This document shows positions 1 through 7,318 of a DNA stretch of 10,988 nucleotides, one piece after another. The position numbers were made by a program, and so were the translations under genes. The stretch spans positions 1-10,988 of the forward strand of contig CAYWUY010000080.1 of NCBI GenBank assembly GCA_964461535.1, read 5' to 3'. Source of the stretch: Flavipsychrobacter sp964461535. Lineage in GTDB: Bacteria; Bacteroidota; Bacteroidia; Chitinophagales; Chitinophagaceae. Below the pieces are notes generated by a model. It had not been told where the DNA came from. It did no database searches and worked only from the letters and a program-made list of their open reading frames with translations. Each line of letters begins with the position of its first letter. Position 1 is the stretch's first letter.

Positions 1-33
1 TAGCTCACTAATACTACTATAAGTATTTAATAT

Positions 34-71
34 AAAAGGGGTAACTAATTAGTTATCCCTTTTTTGTTTTT
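34..71 (+). terminator. Rho-independent terminator of an upstream gene
   Basis: Bases 34-48 and 49-63 form a near-perfect inverted repeat (AAAAGGGGTAACTAA against TTAGTTATCCCTTTT, one G-T wobble), centred on the palindrome ACTAATTAGT and followed by a T-rich run to about base 71. This is a classic intrinsic terminator reading on the + strand. It implies that a + strand gene ends at or just before the left edge: stops at 9-11 and 20-22 could be its end, but too little is visible to identify it. It also implies that topA is transcribed from its own promoter somewhere in about 72-133. Confidence 0.85.
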
Positions 72-133
72 CAAAACAATATTCTATTATTGCAATTCAT
101 AGCTGTCGTTAGGCAGTAAGTTTACTATTCGCA

Positions 134-2470
134 ATGGCTAAAAATTTATTAATTGTTGAGTCGCCTGCTAAGGCTAAGACAATAGAAAAGATATTAGGTT
201 CTGATTTTGAAGTAAGATCATGCTATGGTCATATCCGAGATTTGGAAAAAGAAGACATGGGTATAGATATCAAGAATGGTTACAAGCCCAAGTATATAGT
301 ATCTGAGGATAAAGAAAAGGTAGTAAAAGAATTAAAAGCACTTACTAAAAAAGCAGATGATGTTTGGTTGGCAACGGATGAGGACCGTGAGGGTGAGGCC
401 ATTTCATGGCACTTGTGCGAAGTATTAGGTCTAGATCCAGTTAGTACAAAACGTATCGTGTTTCATGAGATTACAAAGCCAGCTATACAAAAAGCGGTTA
501 CCAATCCGCGGACTGTAAATATGGATTTAGTAAATGCACAGCAGGCTAGACGTGTGTTAGATAGAATTGTAGGTTTCGAGTTGTCTCCTGTATTGTGGAG
601 AAAGATGAGTATGCGTAATAATCTGTCAGCAGGTAGGGTGCAATCTGTTGCAGTAAGAATAATTGTAGAGCGAGAGAGAGAAATTACTCAATTTTTACCA
701 CAAAGTAGCTTTAAGGTAGATGCATTTTTTACAGCTCCAGACCTTAATAAAAAGAAGGTAACCTTTAAAGCTGAAGGGCCAGATAAAATAAAATTGGCAA
801 AAGATGCCCGCACATATTTAGATGCATGTGTGGGTGCAACATATACAGTAAAAGATGTACAGGTAAAACCAGGTAAAAAGACACCTTCTGCGCCATTTAC
901 TACATCAACATTACAACAAGAGGCTAGCCGTAAATTAGGTTATTCAGTATCTAAGACAATGTTGCTAGCTCAGAAGTTATATGAGAATGGACACATAACT
1001 TATATGCGTACCGATTCCGTAAACTTGTCTGATACTGCTTTAGAAGGAGCAAAGAGCGCGATTATATCTCAATATGGAGAGAAATATCACCAACAACGTG
1101 TATTTAAAAATAAAAATGAAAATGCACAAGAGGCGCACGAAGCTATTCGCCCTACTGACATGAATATTACAAGTGTTGGTGACGCAGATACAACAAGGCT
1201 TTATGATTTAATATGGAAGCGAACCATGGCCAGCCAAATGGCCGATGCTATTTTGGAGCGTACTATAGCTAAAATAAATGTATCTGCACATCCTGATGCT
1301 TTAACTGCAACTGGTGAGGTTGTACGCTTTGATGGATTTTTGAAGGTATATACTGAAAGTAATGACGAAGAGGATGGTGATGACGATGTTGAAGGATTAT
1401 TGCCACCATTACAAGCCGGACAAGTGCTAGATATAGTTAAGATGGTTGCAACTGAAAGGTATTCTAGACCACAACCAAGATATACTGAGGCCTCATTAGT
1501 AAAGAAACTGGAGGAATTAGGAATAGGCCGTCCGTCAACATATGCACCCACTATTAGTACTATACAAGCTAGAGGCTATGTTGAGAAAAGAGATAAAGAA
1601 GGTGTAAAGCGTAATTATCAGATTTTTACACTTCAGAGTGATACTGTAAAAGAAGTTATTGAACAAGAAAACGTAGGTGCAGAGAAGGCGAAGCTATTTC
1701 CTACGGACCTGGGGATGGTGGTAAACGATTTTTTACGTGAGCATTTCGAGCGTGTAATGGATTATGATTTTACAGCTAAAATTGAAGCTCAATTTGATAG
1801 TATAGCTGCCGGAAAGCAGAAATGGAATAATATGATAGATGATTTCTATCACCCGTTTCATGAGAGTGTTGAGCATACTATGGAAAATGCCGGTCGTGCT
1901 AAAGGTGAGCGCGAGTTAGGGGTAGATCCCGAAAGTGGTAAACCTGTAACAGCTAGATTAGGAAGATTTGGGCCTATGGTGCAAATTGGAGTAGCAGAGA
2001 GTGAAGAAAAACCAAGGTTTGCAAAACTTAGAAGCAACCAGAGTATAGAAACAATAACACTAGACGAGGCATTAGAGCTATTTAAACTGCCACGAAACAT
2101 AGGTATGTTTGAAGATGCAGATGTTGTGGTGAATATTGGTCGTTTTGGGCCATATGCACAGCATGCTGGGCAGTTCTATTCTTTGAAGAAAGAAATGGAT
2201 CCATATAGCGTGGATTTAGGTGCTGTAGTGCCATTAATTGAAGAAAAAAGAAAAAGTAAAGCTGAGAGTGAGATAAAAGTATTTGAAAAAGAAAAGATTA
2301 GAATACTAAAAGGGCCTTATGGACCGTATATAAAGCAAGGTTTAAGAAACTATAAAATACCTAAAGAAAAAATAGAGCATGCTGCGGCACTAACTATAGA
2401 CGAGGTGAAAGCTATTATAGAAGATGTAAAAGCTAATCCTCCTAAAAAGACTGCAAAGTCTAAGAAATAA
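134..2470 (+). CDS. topA: DNA topoisomerase I (type IA)
   Basis: Type IA topoisomerase that relaxes negatively supercoiled DNA through a transient 5'-phosphotyrosine break, acting in the nucleoid. The 778-residue protein opens with a TOPRIM domain: the VESPAKAKTI motif carries the general-acid Glu9, and TDEDREGE carries the Mg-binding acids Asp82, Asp84 and Glu86. The catalytic Tyr290 lies in GHITYMRTDS with Arg292 beside it. Further core motifs are SAGRVQSVA (165-173), EAHEAIRPT (333-341) and LGIGRPSTYAPT (462-473). The tail (about 590-745) holds three topoisomerase C-terminal repeats with GRFGPMVQIG, GRFGPYAQHAG and KGPYGPYIKQG cores, then a Lys-rich end. There are only three Cys residues (30, 95, 232) and no CxxC pairs, so the zinc ribbons of E. 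coli TopA (865 residues) are absent, as is common in Bacteroidota. The ATG at 134 places VESPAKAKT at the usual distance from the N-terminus. The next gene starts 26 bases downstream, so co-transcription is likely. Confidence 0.98.
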   Translation: MAKNLLIVESPAKAKTIEKILGSDFEVRSCYGHIRDLEKEDMGIDIKNGYKPKYIVSEDKEKVVKELKALTKKADDVWLATDEDREGEAISWHLCEVLGLDPVSTKRIVFHEITKPAIQKAVTNPRTVNMDLVNAQQARRVLDRIVGFELSPVLWRKMSMRNNLSAGRVQSVAVRIIVEREREITQFLPQSSFKVDAFFTAPDLNKKKVTFKAEGPDKIKLAKDARTYLDACVGATYTVKDVQVKPGKKTPSAPFTTSTLQQEASRKLGYSVSKTMLLAQKLYENGHITYMRTDSVNLSDTALEGAKSAIISQYGEKYHQQRVFKNKNENAQEAHEAIRPTDMNITSVGDADTTRLYDLIWKRTMASQMADAILERTIAKINVSAHPDALTATGEVVRFDGFLKVYTESNDEEDGDDDVEGLLPPLQAGQVLDIVKMVATERYSRPQPRYTEASLVKKLEELGIGRPSTYAPTISTIQARGYVEKRDKEGVKRNYQIFTLQSDTVKEVIEQENVGAEKAKLFPTDLGMVVNDFLREHFERVMDYDFTAKIEAQFDSIAAGKQKWNNMIDDFYHPFHESVEHTMENAGRAKGERELGVDPESGKPVTARLGRFGPMVQIGVAESEEKPRFAKLRSNQSIETITLDEALELFKLPRNIGMFEDADVVVNIGRFGPYAQHAGQFYSLKKEMDPYSVDLGAVVPLIEEKRKSKAESEIKVFEKEKIRILKGPYGPYIKQGLRNYKIPKEKIEHAAALTIDEVKAIIEDVKANPPKKTAKSKK

Positions 2471-2496
2471 TTCTTATTAAACAGATATTTGGTGTA

Positions 2497-3381
2497 GTGA
2501 GTTTGAAACACATAAATAATGAAATAAAGGCCCTTTTGTCGTTGATAGATGATCCGGACGATGAGGTTTATACAACGGTTGTTGATAAACTCATAGGATA
2601 TGGTCATGATATTATAGAGCCTTTAGAAAATTTATGGGAAGTTACTTCAGACTCATTCACTCAAAATAGAATTGAGCACCTAATCCATAGAGTTCATTTT
2701 CAAGATTTACAACTAGAACTATTAGAGTGGAGTAAGTTAAATCATCCTGATTTTTTAACAGGTGCTATTATAGTAGCTAAGTTTAGGTATCCTGCCTTAA
2801 AAGCAGAAACTATTTATCAGCAATTTGATAAAATGAGGAAGAATGTATGGCTAGAACTTAATCCATACTTATCTCCTATAGAGCAGGTAAATGTGTTGAA
2901 TAGTATGTTATATAACTACTATAAGTTTCAAGGGCAGGAGTTGACAAAACGAGAACTAAAGCATTTTTTTATTAATGATGCTTTAGAAAGCCATAAAGCT
3001 AACAGCTTTGTTCTAGGGATAATATATTTGGCTCTATGTGAGGTATTAGATATTCCCATTTTTGCTATAGATATCCCGCGGCAATTTATATTGGGCTATT
3101 TAAGCCCATCTACTAATGTATATGGCTTATCTGAAATCGGAAATCAACATATACAATTTTACATTGATCCTTTAAACGGTACTATCTTTTCTCAAAAAGA
3201 TGTAGATGTCTATATGAAGAAACTGAATATTATAGATGTTTCTAGGTATTTAGTTCCTATAAGTAATCAGAAGGTAATTAGTAAAATGATTGAGGAACTT
3301 GCATTGTGTTATAGGTATCAAAAGCAAGAAGACTTAGCTGAAGAGCTCTCAGAATTAATGGCATTGCTGAAAGATGTATAA
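2497..3381 (+). CDS. Transglutaminase-like (SirB1-type) family protein, function unknown
   Basis: A 294-residue, probably cytoplasmic protein with no signal peptide or membrane segment. Residues 7-48 (ALLSLIDDPDDEVYTTVV, then HDIIEPLENLWE) look like a HEAT-type helical repeat. Residues about 125-235 align by eye with the SirB1/Transglut_core2 domain: VNVLNSMLYNYYKFQG, a longer helical stretch, GIIYLALCEVLDIPIFAIDIP, then FYIDPLNGTIFS. Residues 255-292 are helical and resemble the TPR-like tail of SirB1 proteins. Family members usually read P-G-H-F where this one reads P-R-Q-F (194-197), so a His thought to be structural or catalytic appears missing; Asp224 in YIDP is kept. The start is GTG at 2497 or TTG at 2503; no in-frame ATG precedes the HEAT-like region and there is no Shine-Dalgarno site. 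It lies 26 bases after topA. The molecular function of this family is not established, and I infer none from the neighbours. Confidence 0.8.
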   Translation: MSLKHINNEIKALLSLIDDPDDEVYTTVVDKLIGYGHDIIEPLENLWEVTSDSFTQNRIEHLIHRVHFQDLQLELLEWSKLNHPDFLTGAIIVAKFRYPALKAETIYQQFDKMRKNVWLELNPYLSPIEQVNVLNSMLYNYYKFQGQELTKRELKHFFINDALESHKANSFVLGIIYLALCEVLDIPIFAIDIPRQFILGYLSPSTNVYGLSEIGNQHIQFYIDPLNGTIFSQKDVDVYMKKLNIIDVSRYLVPISNQKVISKMIEELALCYRYQKQEDLAEELSELMALLKDV

Positions 3382-3486
3382 TCATAGAATTAAAATCTTA
3401 TAAATTTTCTGCTCCTGCACCATCCAAGCCATCTGTTTAGTTAACTTTACAGATAAATAGATACTAAACGCAATAGATAATTATAT

Positions 3487-4617
3487 ATGAATGCTAAGAT
3501 ATGGATGTCGTCTCCCCATATGGGAGGAAATGAGCAAAAGTTTGTACAAGAAGCATTTGATACTAATTGGGTAGCACCTTTGGGACCTAATGTTAATGGC
3601 TTTGAGGCCGACTTATCTAGCTTTTTAGGTTCCGATAGCCATGTGGCAGCGCTTAGTTCAGGCACTGCAGCGTTGCATTTAGGTTTAGTATTACTTGGTG
3701 TGCAGCCTGGAGATGAGGTTATTTGTCAGAGTATGACGTTTTCAGCATCTGCAAATCCTATCGCTTATCAGCATGCTACACCGGTGTTTGTAGATAGCGA
3801 GGAAGATACATGGAATATGTGCCCTGTAAAACTAGAAGAAGCCATAAAAGATAGAATAGCTAAAGGAAAAAAGCCTAAGGCCATTATACCTGTGCACCTC
3901 TATGGCATGCCAGCTAAAATGCATGAAATAATGGAGGTAGCTAATCGTTATGAAATTCCAGTCATGGAAGATGCTGCAGAGGCATTGGGGTCTTCAATAA
4001 ATGGCAAGCAATGTGGCACCTTTGGGAAAATTGCAATTCTATCTTTCAACGGAAATAAAATAATAACAACATCAGGTGGTGGTGCATTGGTTTCAGCTGA
4101 TGCAAAGTTGGTAGAAGAAACACGTTTTTTGTCTACACAAGCTAGAGATGCAGCACCACATTACCAACATTCTAAAATTGGGTATAATTACAGAATAAGT
4201 AATTTATGTGCAGGTGTTGGGCGTGGACAAATGGAAGTGCTAAACTTGCGTATTCAGCAGCGTCGCAATATATATAGTCAGTATGTGACAAGATATTCAG
4301 GTAAACAGGGCATTACTTTTCTGAATGAACCAACAGGCTACTTCAGTAATAGGTGGTTATCTACAATGCTTATAGACGCTAGTGTTGCTGGGTTTAGCAG
4401 AGAAGATTTGAGATTAGCATTAGAAAAAGAGAATATAGAATCGCGACCATTGTGGAAGCCAATGCATATGCAGCCTGTATTTGCAGGTGCTCCATATTAT
4501 GGCAATGGTGTGTCAGAAAAATTATTTGAAAACGGATTATGCTTGCCATCAGGCTCTAATTTAACAGAAGCTGAATTACAGCGTGTATTTGCTGTAATTG
4601 ATAGTATGGTGAAGTAG
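3487..4617 (+). CDS. DegT/DnrJ/EryC1/StrS-family sugar aminotransferase (PglE/EpsN-like)
   Basis: A PLP-dependent fold-type I aminotransferase of 376 residues, full length for the family. Visible motifs: SSGTAALHL (57-65, cofactor phosphate binding), HLYGMPAKM (137-145), EDAAEALGS (161-169, Asp162 contacting the pyridine nitrogen), NGNKIITTSGGG (188-199, Lys191 as Schiff-base lysine), FLSTQARD (214-221), GYNYRISN (232-239), NRWLST (288-293) and SRPLWKPMHMQPVF (319-332). From memory this pattern is closest to PglE (UDP-N-acetylbacillosamine transaminase) and EpsN, which transfer an amino group from glutamate to C4 of a UDP-4-keto-6-deoxy-GlcNAc sugar. The exact substrate is inferred. No PglD acetyltransferase, PglF dehydratase or glycosyltransferase is adjacent. 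The 105-base gap upstream (3382-3486) is AT-rich; I see no clear terminator in it, and only a weak promoter-like TAACTTTA at 3442. The ATG at 3487 fits the usual N-terminus (WMSSPHMGGNE). Confidence 0.93.
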   Translation: MNAKIWMSSPHMGGNEQKFVQEAFDTNWVAPLGPNVNGFEADLSSFLGSDSHVAALSSGTAALHLGLVLLGVQPGDEVICQSMTFSASANPIAYQHATPVFVDSEEDTWNMCPVKLEEAIKDRIAKGKKPKAIIPVHLYGMPAKMHEIMEVANRYEIPVMEDAAEALGSSINGKQCGTFGKIAILSFNGNKIITTSGGGALVSADAKLVEETRFLSTQARDAAPHYQHSKIGYNYRISNLCAGVGRGQMEVLNLRIQQRRNIYSQYVTRYSGKQGITFLNEPTGYFSNRWLSTMLIDASVAGFSREDLRLALEKENIESRPLWKPMHMQPVFAGAPYYGNGVSEKLFENGLCLPSGSNLTEAELQRVFAVIDSMVK

Positions 4618-4649
4618 TGTTATATTAATCTTTACAATTAAAAAAAGTG

Positions 4650-4681
4650 CAGAGGGGTAATCCCCTCTGTGTTGTATACAA
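4650..4681 (+). promoter_or_regulatory. Hairpin and perfect palindrome upstream of dapD
   Basis: CAGAGGGG (4650-4657) and CCCCTCTG (4662-4669) form a perfect 8-bp, GC-rich stem with a TAAT loop. It is followed after two bases by the perfect 10-bp palindrome TTGTATACAA (4672-4681), which ends 4 bases before the dapD ATG. On the + strand no T-tract follows the stem. On the - strand a six-T run (4641-4646) lies three bases beyond it, so the hairpin would look more like a terminator in the reverse direction, where no gene is seen. It may end or stabilise the aminotransferase transcript, or act in the dapD leader; the sequence alone does not decide. Confidence 0.55.
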
Positions 4682-4685
4682 GAAT

Positions 4686-5495
4686 ATGTATCAAGAGATA
4701 ATAGAAGCAGCATTTGCAGATAGAAGTAAACTGAAAGATGATGCAGTGCAAGATGCTATAAAAGCTATAATTGAAAAAGTAGATAAAGGGGAGTTGAGGG
4801 TGGCTGTACCAACAGCTACAGGGTGGCAAGTGCAAGAGTGGGTAAAAAAAGCGATTTTACTTTATTTTGGAATACAACCCATGCAAACTTGGGAGTTGCC
4901 CCCTTTTGAGTTTTATGACAAGATGTTGCTTAAGAAAAACTATGCGGAGTTGGGGGTGCGTGCTGTGCCTCACGCGGTAGCTAGATATGGTTCTTACATA
5001 GCTAAGAATGTTATTCTTATGCCGTCTTATGTAAATATAGGTGCTTATGTAGATGAAGGTACCATGGTAGACACTTGGGCTACAGTAGGTAGCTGTGCGC
5101 AGATAGGAAAGAATGTACATCTTAGTGGTGGCGTAGGCATAGGTGGTGTTTTAGAACCGTTACAAGCATCTCCTGTAATTATAGAAGATAACTGCTTTAT
5201 AGGCTCAAGATGTATAGTTGTTGAAGGTGTAATTGTGGAGCGCGAAGCTGTACTAGGAGCTAATGTAGTACTTACACAATCTACAAGAATTATAGATGTG
5301 AGTGGTAGTGAGCCGGTTGAATATAAAGGCAGGGTACCAGCAGGAAGTGTAGTAATACCGGGTAGCTATCCTAAGAAATTCCCTGCGGGTGAATACCAGG
5401 TGAGTTGTGCTTTGATTATAGGCAAACGTAAGCCATCTACAGATTTGAAAACCAGTCTAAATGATGCGCTAAGGGAGTTTAATGTGTCGGTATAG
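4686..5495 (+). CDS. dapD: 2,3,4,5-tetrahydropyridine-2,6-dicarboxylate N-succinyltransferase
   Basis: Cytoplasmic enzyme that transfers succinyl from succinyl-CoA to tetrahydrodipicolinate, in the succinylase branch leading to meso-diaminopimelate (peptidoglycan) and lysine. The 269-residue length is typical of the short DapD class. An N-terminal helical domain (MYQEIIEAAFADRS; WVKKAILLYFGI, 52-63; FEFYDKM, 74-80) precedes a left-handed beta-helix of hexapeptide repeats from about 100 to 225. This contains the family signature GTMVDTWATVGSCAQIGKN (125-143) and HLSGGVGIGGVLEPLQA (145-161). A C-terminal strand region (SVVIPGSYPKKFPAGEY) follows. I chose the ATG at 4686 because family members begin right at this M-x-x-x-IIEAAF. 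An in-frame GTG at 4647 would add 13 unconserved residues and put a perfect hairpin inside the coding sequence. It lies 68 bases after the aminotransferase stop and 39 before the next gene. No other dap gene is in the window. Confidence 0.96.
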   Translation: MYQEIIEAAFADRSKLKDDAVQDAIKAIIEKVDKGELRVAVPTATGWQVQEWVKKAILLYFGIQPMQTWELPPFEFYDKMLLKKNYAELGVRAVPHAVARYGSYIAKNVILMPSYVNIGAYVDEGTMVDTWATVGSCAQIGKNVHLSGGVGIGGVLEPLQASPVIIEDNCFIGSRCIVVEGVIVEREAVLGANVVLTQSTRIIDVSGSEPVEYKGRVPAGSVVIPGSYPKKFPAGEYQVSCALIIGKRKPSTDLKTSLNDALREFNVSV

Positions 5496-5534
5496 TGTAA
5501 ATCAGTTATTGTTAGTTAATCCTGCACGTTGTAA

Positions 5535-6659
5535 ATGTTATTAAGCGTAGATATAGCCTTTTTTGATCGCATATTTTTAGGTGAAACCATATGGCAATAC
5601 ATATGGTTTGTGGTTATTATTTTGCTTACCCTTTTACTTAAGAAGCCAACTGCAACGGCAATAAGTGTAATTGCAGGAAAGATAGGTGCTAAGTTTAGCT
5701 ATGCTACCCATAAAAGTAAAATAGAAGAAATGCTGCTTAAGCCTATGGAGGGCTTGTTGCAGATAGTATTATACTTTGTTGCAGTTAACCAATTATCAAC
5801 CCTACTTGATAATATAAACATTAGTAAGCTAATATTTTGGGGTAGAAAAAAGGCACATCACATTAGTCTTGGTTCTTTGATAGATCATGTTTTTCTGTTT
5901 CTTTTTATAGTTTCATTAACTAGAGTAGTTACCAGATTTATAGATTTCTTCTATTATTTGAGGATGCGAAAGGCAGAAGAAGAGCGGAATTTAGGGCAAC
6001 AACAATTGTTACCCCTGATAAAAGAGATGTCAAAACTTCTTGTATGGTCTACTGGTCTGTTTTGTGTTTTAGGAGGGGTGTTTCATGTTAATGTGCCGGC
6101 ATTGATAACCGGTCTAGGTATAGGAGGTGTTGCTATAGCATTGGCAGGTAAAGAGACTGTAGAGAATTTTTTTGCAGCTTTTACATTGCTTTCAGACAAG
6201 CCTTTCCAGACAGGAGATACTATAAAAATAGGCGATATTGAGGGCGCAGTAGAGCGAATAGGATTTAGAAGTACAAGGATAAGAAATGCAGAGGGGGCAG
6301 CTATTATTGTGCCCAATCAGAACTTGGTGAGCCAAAACCTTACTAATTTGAGCGCAAGACATAATAGGGCGATTAAGGTAAGTATAAATCTTAGATATGG
6401 AATAGATAGCAACACGCTAGAGCAGTTGATACAAGAAATAAAAGCAGCATTAAAGCAACAAAAGCACCTATTAGAACCAATAGTAGTGGCAATAGAGCAA
6501 CTAGATAAGGAAACACTACAGTTGGTAGTGTCATATAACCTACCACATCCATTACCTAGTGGTATATCTTTTGTAACTATAAAGCAAGAAATTAATCTAC
6601 TAGTTTTTAAGATAGCCAACCAATATGCGAAACTGGGTGCCGGTTCGGCATCTTCCTAA
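5535..6659 (+). CDS. Small-conductance mechanosensitive channel (MscS family)
   Basis: Inner-membrane channel of the MscS family, expected to open under membrane tension and release solutes on hypo-osmotic shock. The 374 residues show about five hydrophobic segments: near 19-35, 72-91, 115-137, 166-183 and the pore helix at 187-206 (VPALITGLGIGGVAIALAG). After the pore helix comes the family's best-conserved stretch: ETVENFFAAFTLLSDKPFQTGD (207-228), the beta domain with IGDIEGAVERIGFRSTRIR (232-250) and VPNQNLVSQNLTNLS (259-273). The C-terminal cytoplasmic alpha/beta domain ends near residue 365. It has two more predicted membrane spans than the 286-residue E. coli MscS, an arrangement frequent in the wider family. 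The ATG at 5535 is preceded only by A/T-rich sequence. It lies 39 bases after dapD and 21 before the acetyltransferase, suggesting a shared transcript. Gating properties and ion preference cannot be read from the sequence. Confidence 0.93.
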   Translation: MLLSVDIAFFDRIFLGETIWQYIWFVVIILLTLLLKKPTATAISVIAGKIGAKFSYATHKSKIEEMLLKPMEGLLQIVLYFVAVNQLSTLLDNINISKLIFWGRKKAHHISLGSLIDHVFLFLFIVSLTRVVTRFIDFFYYLRMRKAEEERNLGQQQLLPLIKEMSKLLVWSTGLFCVLGGVFHVNVPALITGLGIGGVAIALAGKETVENFFAAFTLLSDKPFQTGDTIKIGDIEGAVERIGFRSTRIRNAEGAAIIVPNQNLVSQNLTNLSARHNRAIKVSINLRYGIDSNTLEQLIQEIKAALKQQKHLLEPIVVAIEQLDKETLQLVVSYNLPHPLPSGISFVTIKQEINLLVFKIANQYAKLGAGSASS

Positions 6660-6676
6660 TACACTCCTAATACACT
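6655..6676. repeat. 11-bp tandem duplication over the mscS-family stop codon
   Basis: CCTAATACACT occurs twice in direct, uninterrupted succession (6655-6665 and 6666-6676). The first copy contains the TAA stop (6657-6659) of the mechanosensitive channel gene. The second copy lies wholly in the 21-base gap before the acetyltransferase ATG at 6681. The unit is not a multiple of three, so the second TAA is in another frame. It looks like replication slippage; no function is evident. Confidence 0.8.
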
Positions 6677-6680
6677 TTTT

Positions 6681-7256
6681 ATGTTACCTGAAATTTTTAA
6701 AACACCACCGTCTAACATTTATGAAACTGAGCGGCTATATCTAAAAGAGTTAAATCCGCAAGTAATGCGGACTTTATTATCTGATTTTTCAATGGAGCAT
6801 GTAGCTAATTTTTTGGGGCTACAATCAGAAGCAGACTTGTCGAAAGAATATAAGAGATTAGCACAAGGCATGACGATGTACGGTATCTCATTTAGGGGCT
6901 TTTTGCTGATTGAAAAGGCTAGTGGAAGAGCTATAGGTCGTTGTGGATACCATACTTGGTATACCTTACATAGCCGTGCAGAAGTGGGATATGGAATGCA
7001 TAGCGATGAGCATAAGGGTAAAGGCTATATGACAGAGGCATTAAGTGCAATTGTAAAGTTGGGATTTGAAGAAATGCAGTTAAATAGGATAGAGGCTTTT
7101 ATTGCTCCTCACAATGAACCTTCGGTAAGAATGGCAAAACGATTGGGTTTTACTGAGGAAGGTACATTGCGACAGCATTACTATAAGAATAATTTGTACG
7201 AAAGTTCTACCTGCTTTTCTTTATTAAAAGATGAATATGAAAAAGCTATGAGTTAG
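6681..7256 (+). CDS. GNAT-family N-acetyltransferase (RimJ/RimL type)
   Basis: A 191-residue cytoplasmic protein of the Acetyltransf_3 (RimJ/RimL-like) group. It opens with IYETERLYLKELNPQ (13-27), the usual ETERL start of this subfamily. Motif A is EVGYGMHSDEHKGKGYMTEAL (101-121), in which the HKGKGYM loop (111-117) should bind the acetyl-CoA pyrophosphate. Motif B is APHNEPSVRMAKRLGFTEEG (142-161), with the N-x-x-S and LGF elements typical of the fold. The ending (LRQHYYKNNLYESSTCFSLL) matches the final strands. Enzymes of this group acetylate N-termini of ribosomal proteins, or small molecules; the acceptor cannot be deduced here. The ATG at 6681 follows the channel gene by 21 bases. The gene is probably the last of its transcript, because a promoter-like box lies between it and metH. 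Confidence 0.9.
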   Translation: MLPEIFKTPPSNIYETERLYLKELNPQVMRTLLSDFSMEHVANFLGLQSEADLSKEYKRLAQGMTMYGISFRGFLLIEKASGRAIGRCGYHTWYTLHSRAEVGYGMHSDEHKGKGYMTEALSAIVKLGFEEMQLNRIEAFIAPHNEPSVRMAKRLGFTEEGTLRQHYYKNNLYESSTCFSLLKDEYEKAMS

Positions 7257-7287
7257 CAATACTCAAGACTTTTTGTTGATACTATAC

Positions 7288-7295
7288 TACCTTTG
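7288..7295 (+). promoter_or_regulatory. Putative -7 box (TACCTTTG) of a Bacteroidota-type promoter for metH
   Basis: TACCTTTG at 7288-7295 matches the TAnnTTTG -7 consensus of the Bacteroidota primary sigma factor. It lies in the 62-base gap after the acetyltransferase gene. Transcription would start near 7300-7303, giving a leader of roughly 17-20 bases before the metH ATG at 7319. The -33 element is weak: TTTG at 7272-7275 is too close for standard spacing. The call therefore rests on the -7 box and its position. Confidence 0.5.
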
Positions 7296-7318
7296 CCTCG
7301 CTTAATAAGAATTTTATT

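Noticed and set aside
117..124. TAAGTTTA before topA as a possible -7 promoter box
   Set aside because: The last base differs from TAnnTTTG, the implied transcript start would fall almost on the ATG, and no well-spaced -33 box is seen.
408..426. Acidic Asp/Glu-rich stretch in TopA (residues 408-420; bases about 1355-1393) as a possible insertion
   Set aside because: A variable acidic linker before the LPPL element is common in bacterial TopA and does not indicate a new domain. The coordinates in this entry's range are residue numbers.
1201..1551. Long open frames on the - strand inside topA and similar ones inside other genes
   Set aside because: Ser/Ile-rich translations are antisense shadows of strongly conserved + strand genes; none has motifs of its own.
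3442..3449. TAACTTTA before the aminotransferase gene as a possible -7 box
   Set aside because: One mismatch to TAnnTTTG and no -33 TTTG at suitable spacing; in AT-rich intergenic DNA such matches are expected by chance.
4647..4685. In-frame GTG upstream of dapD that would extend the protein by 13 residues
   Set aside because: DapD proteins begin at the M-x-x-x-IIEAAF sequence; the extra residues are not family-like and would run through the perfect hairpin and palindrome.
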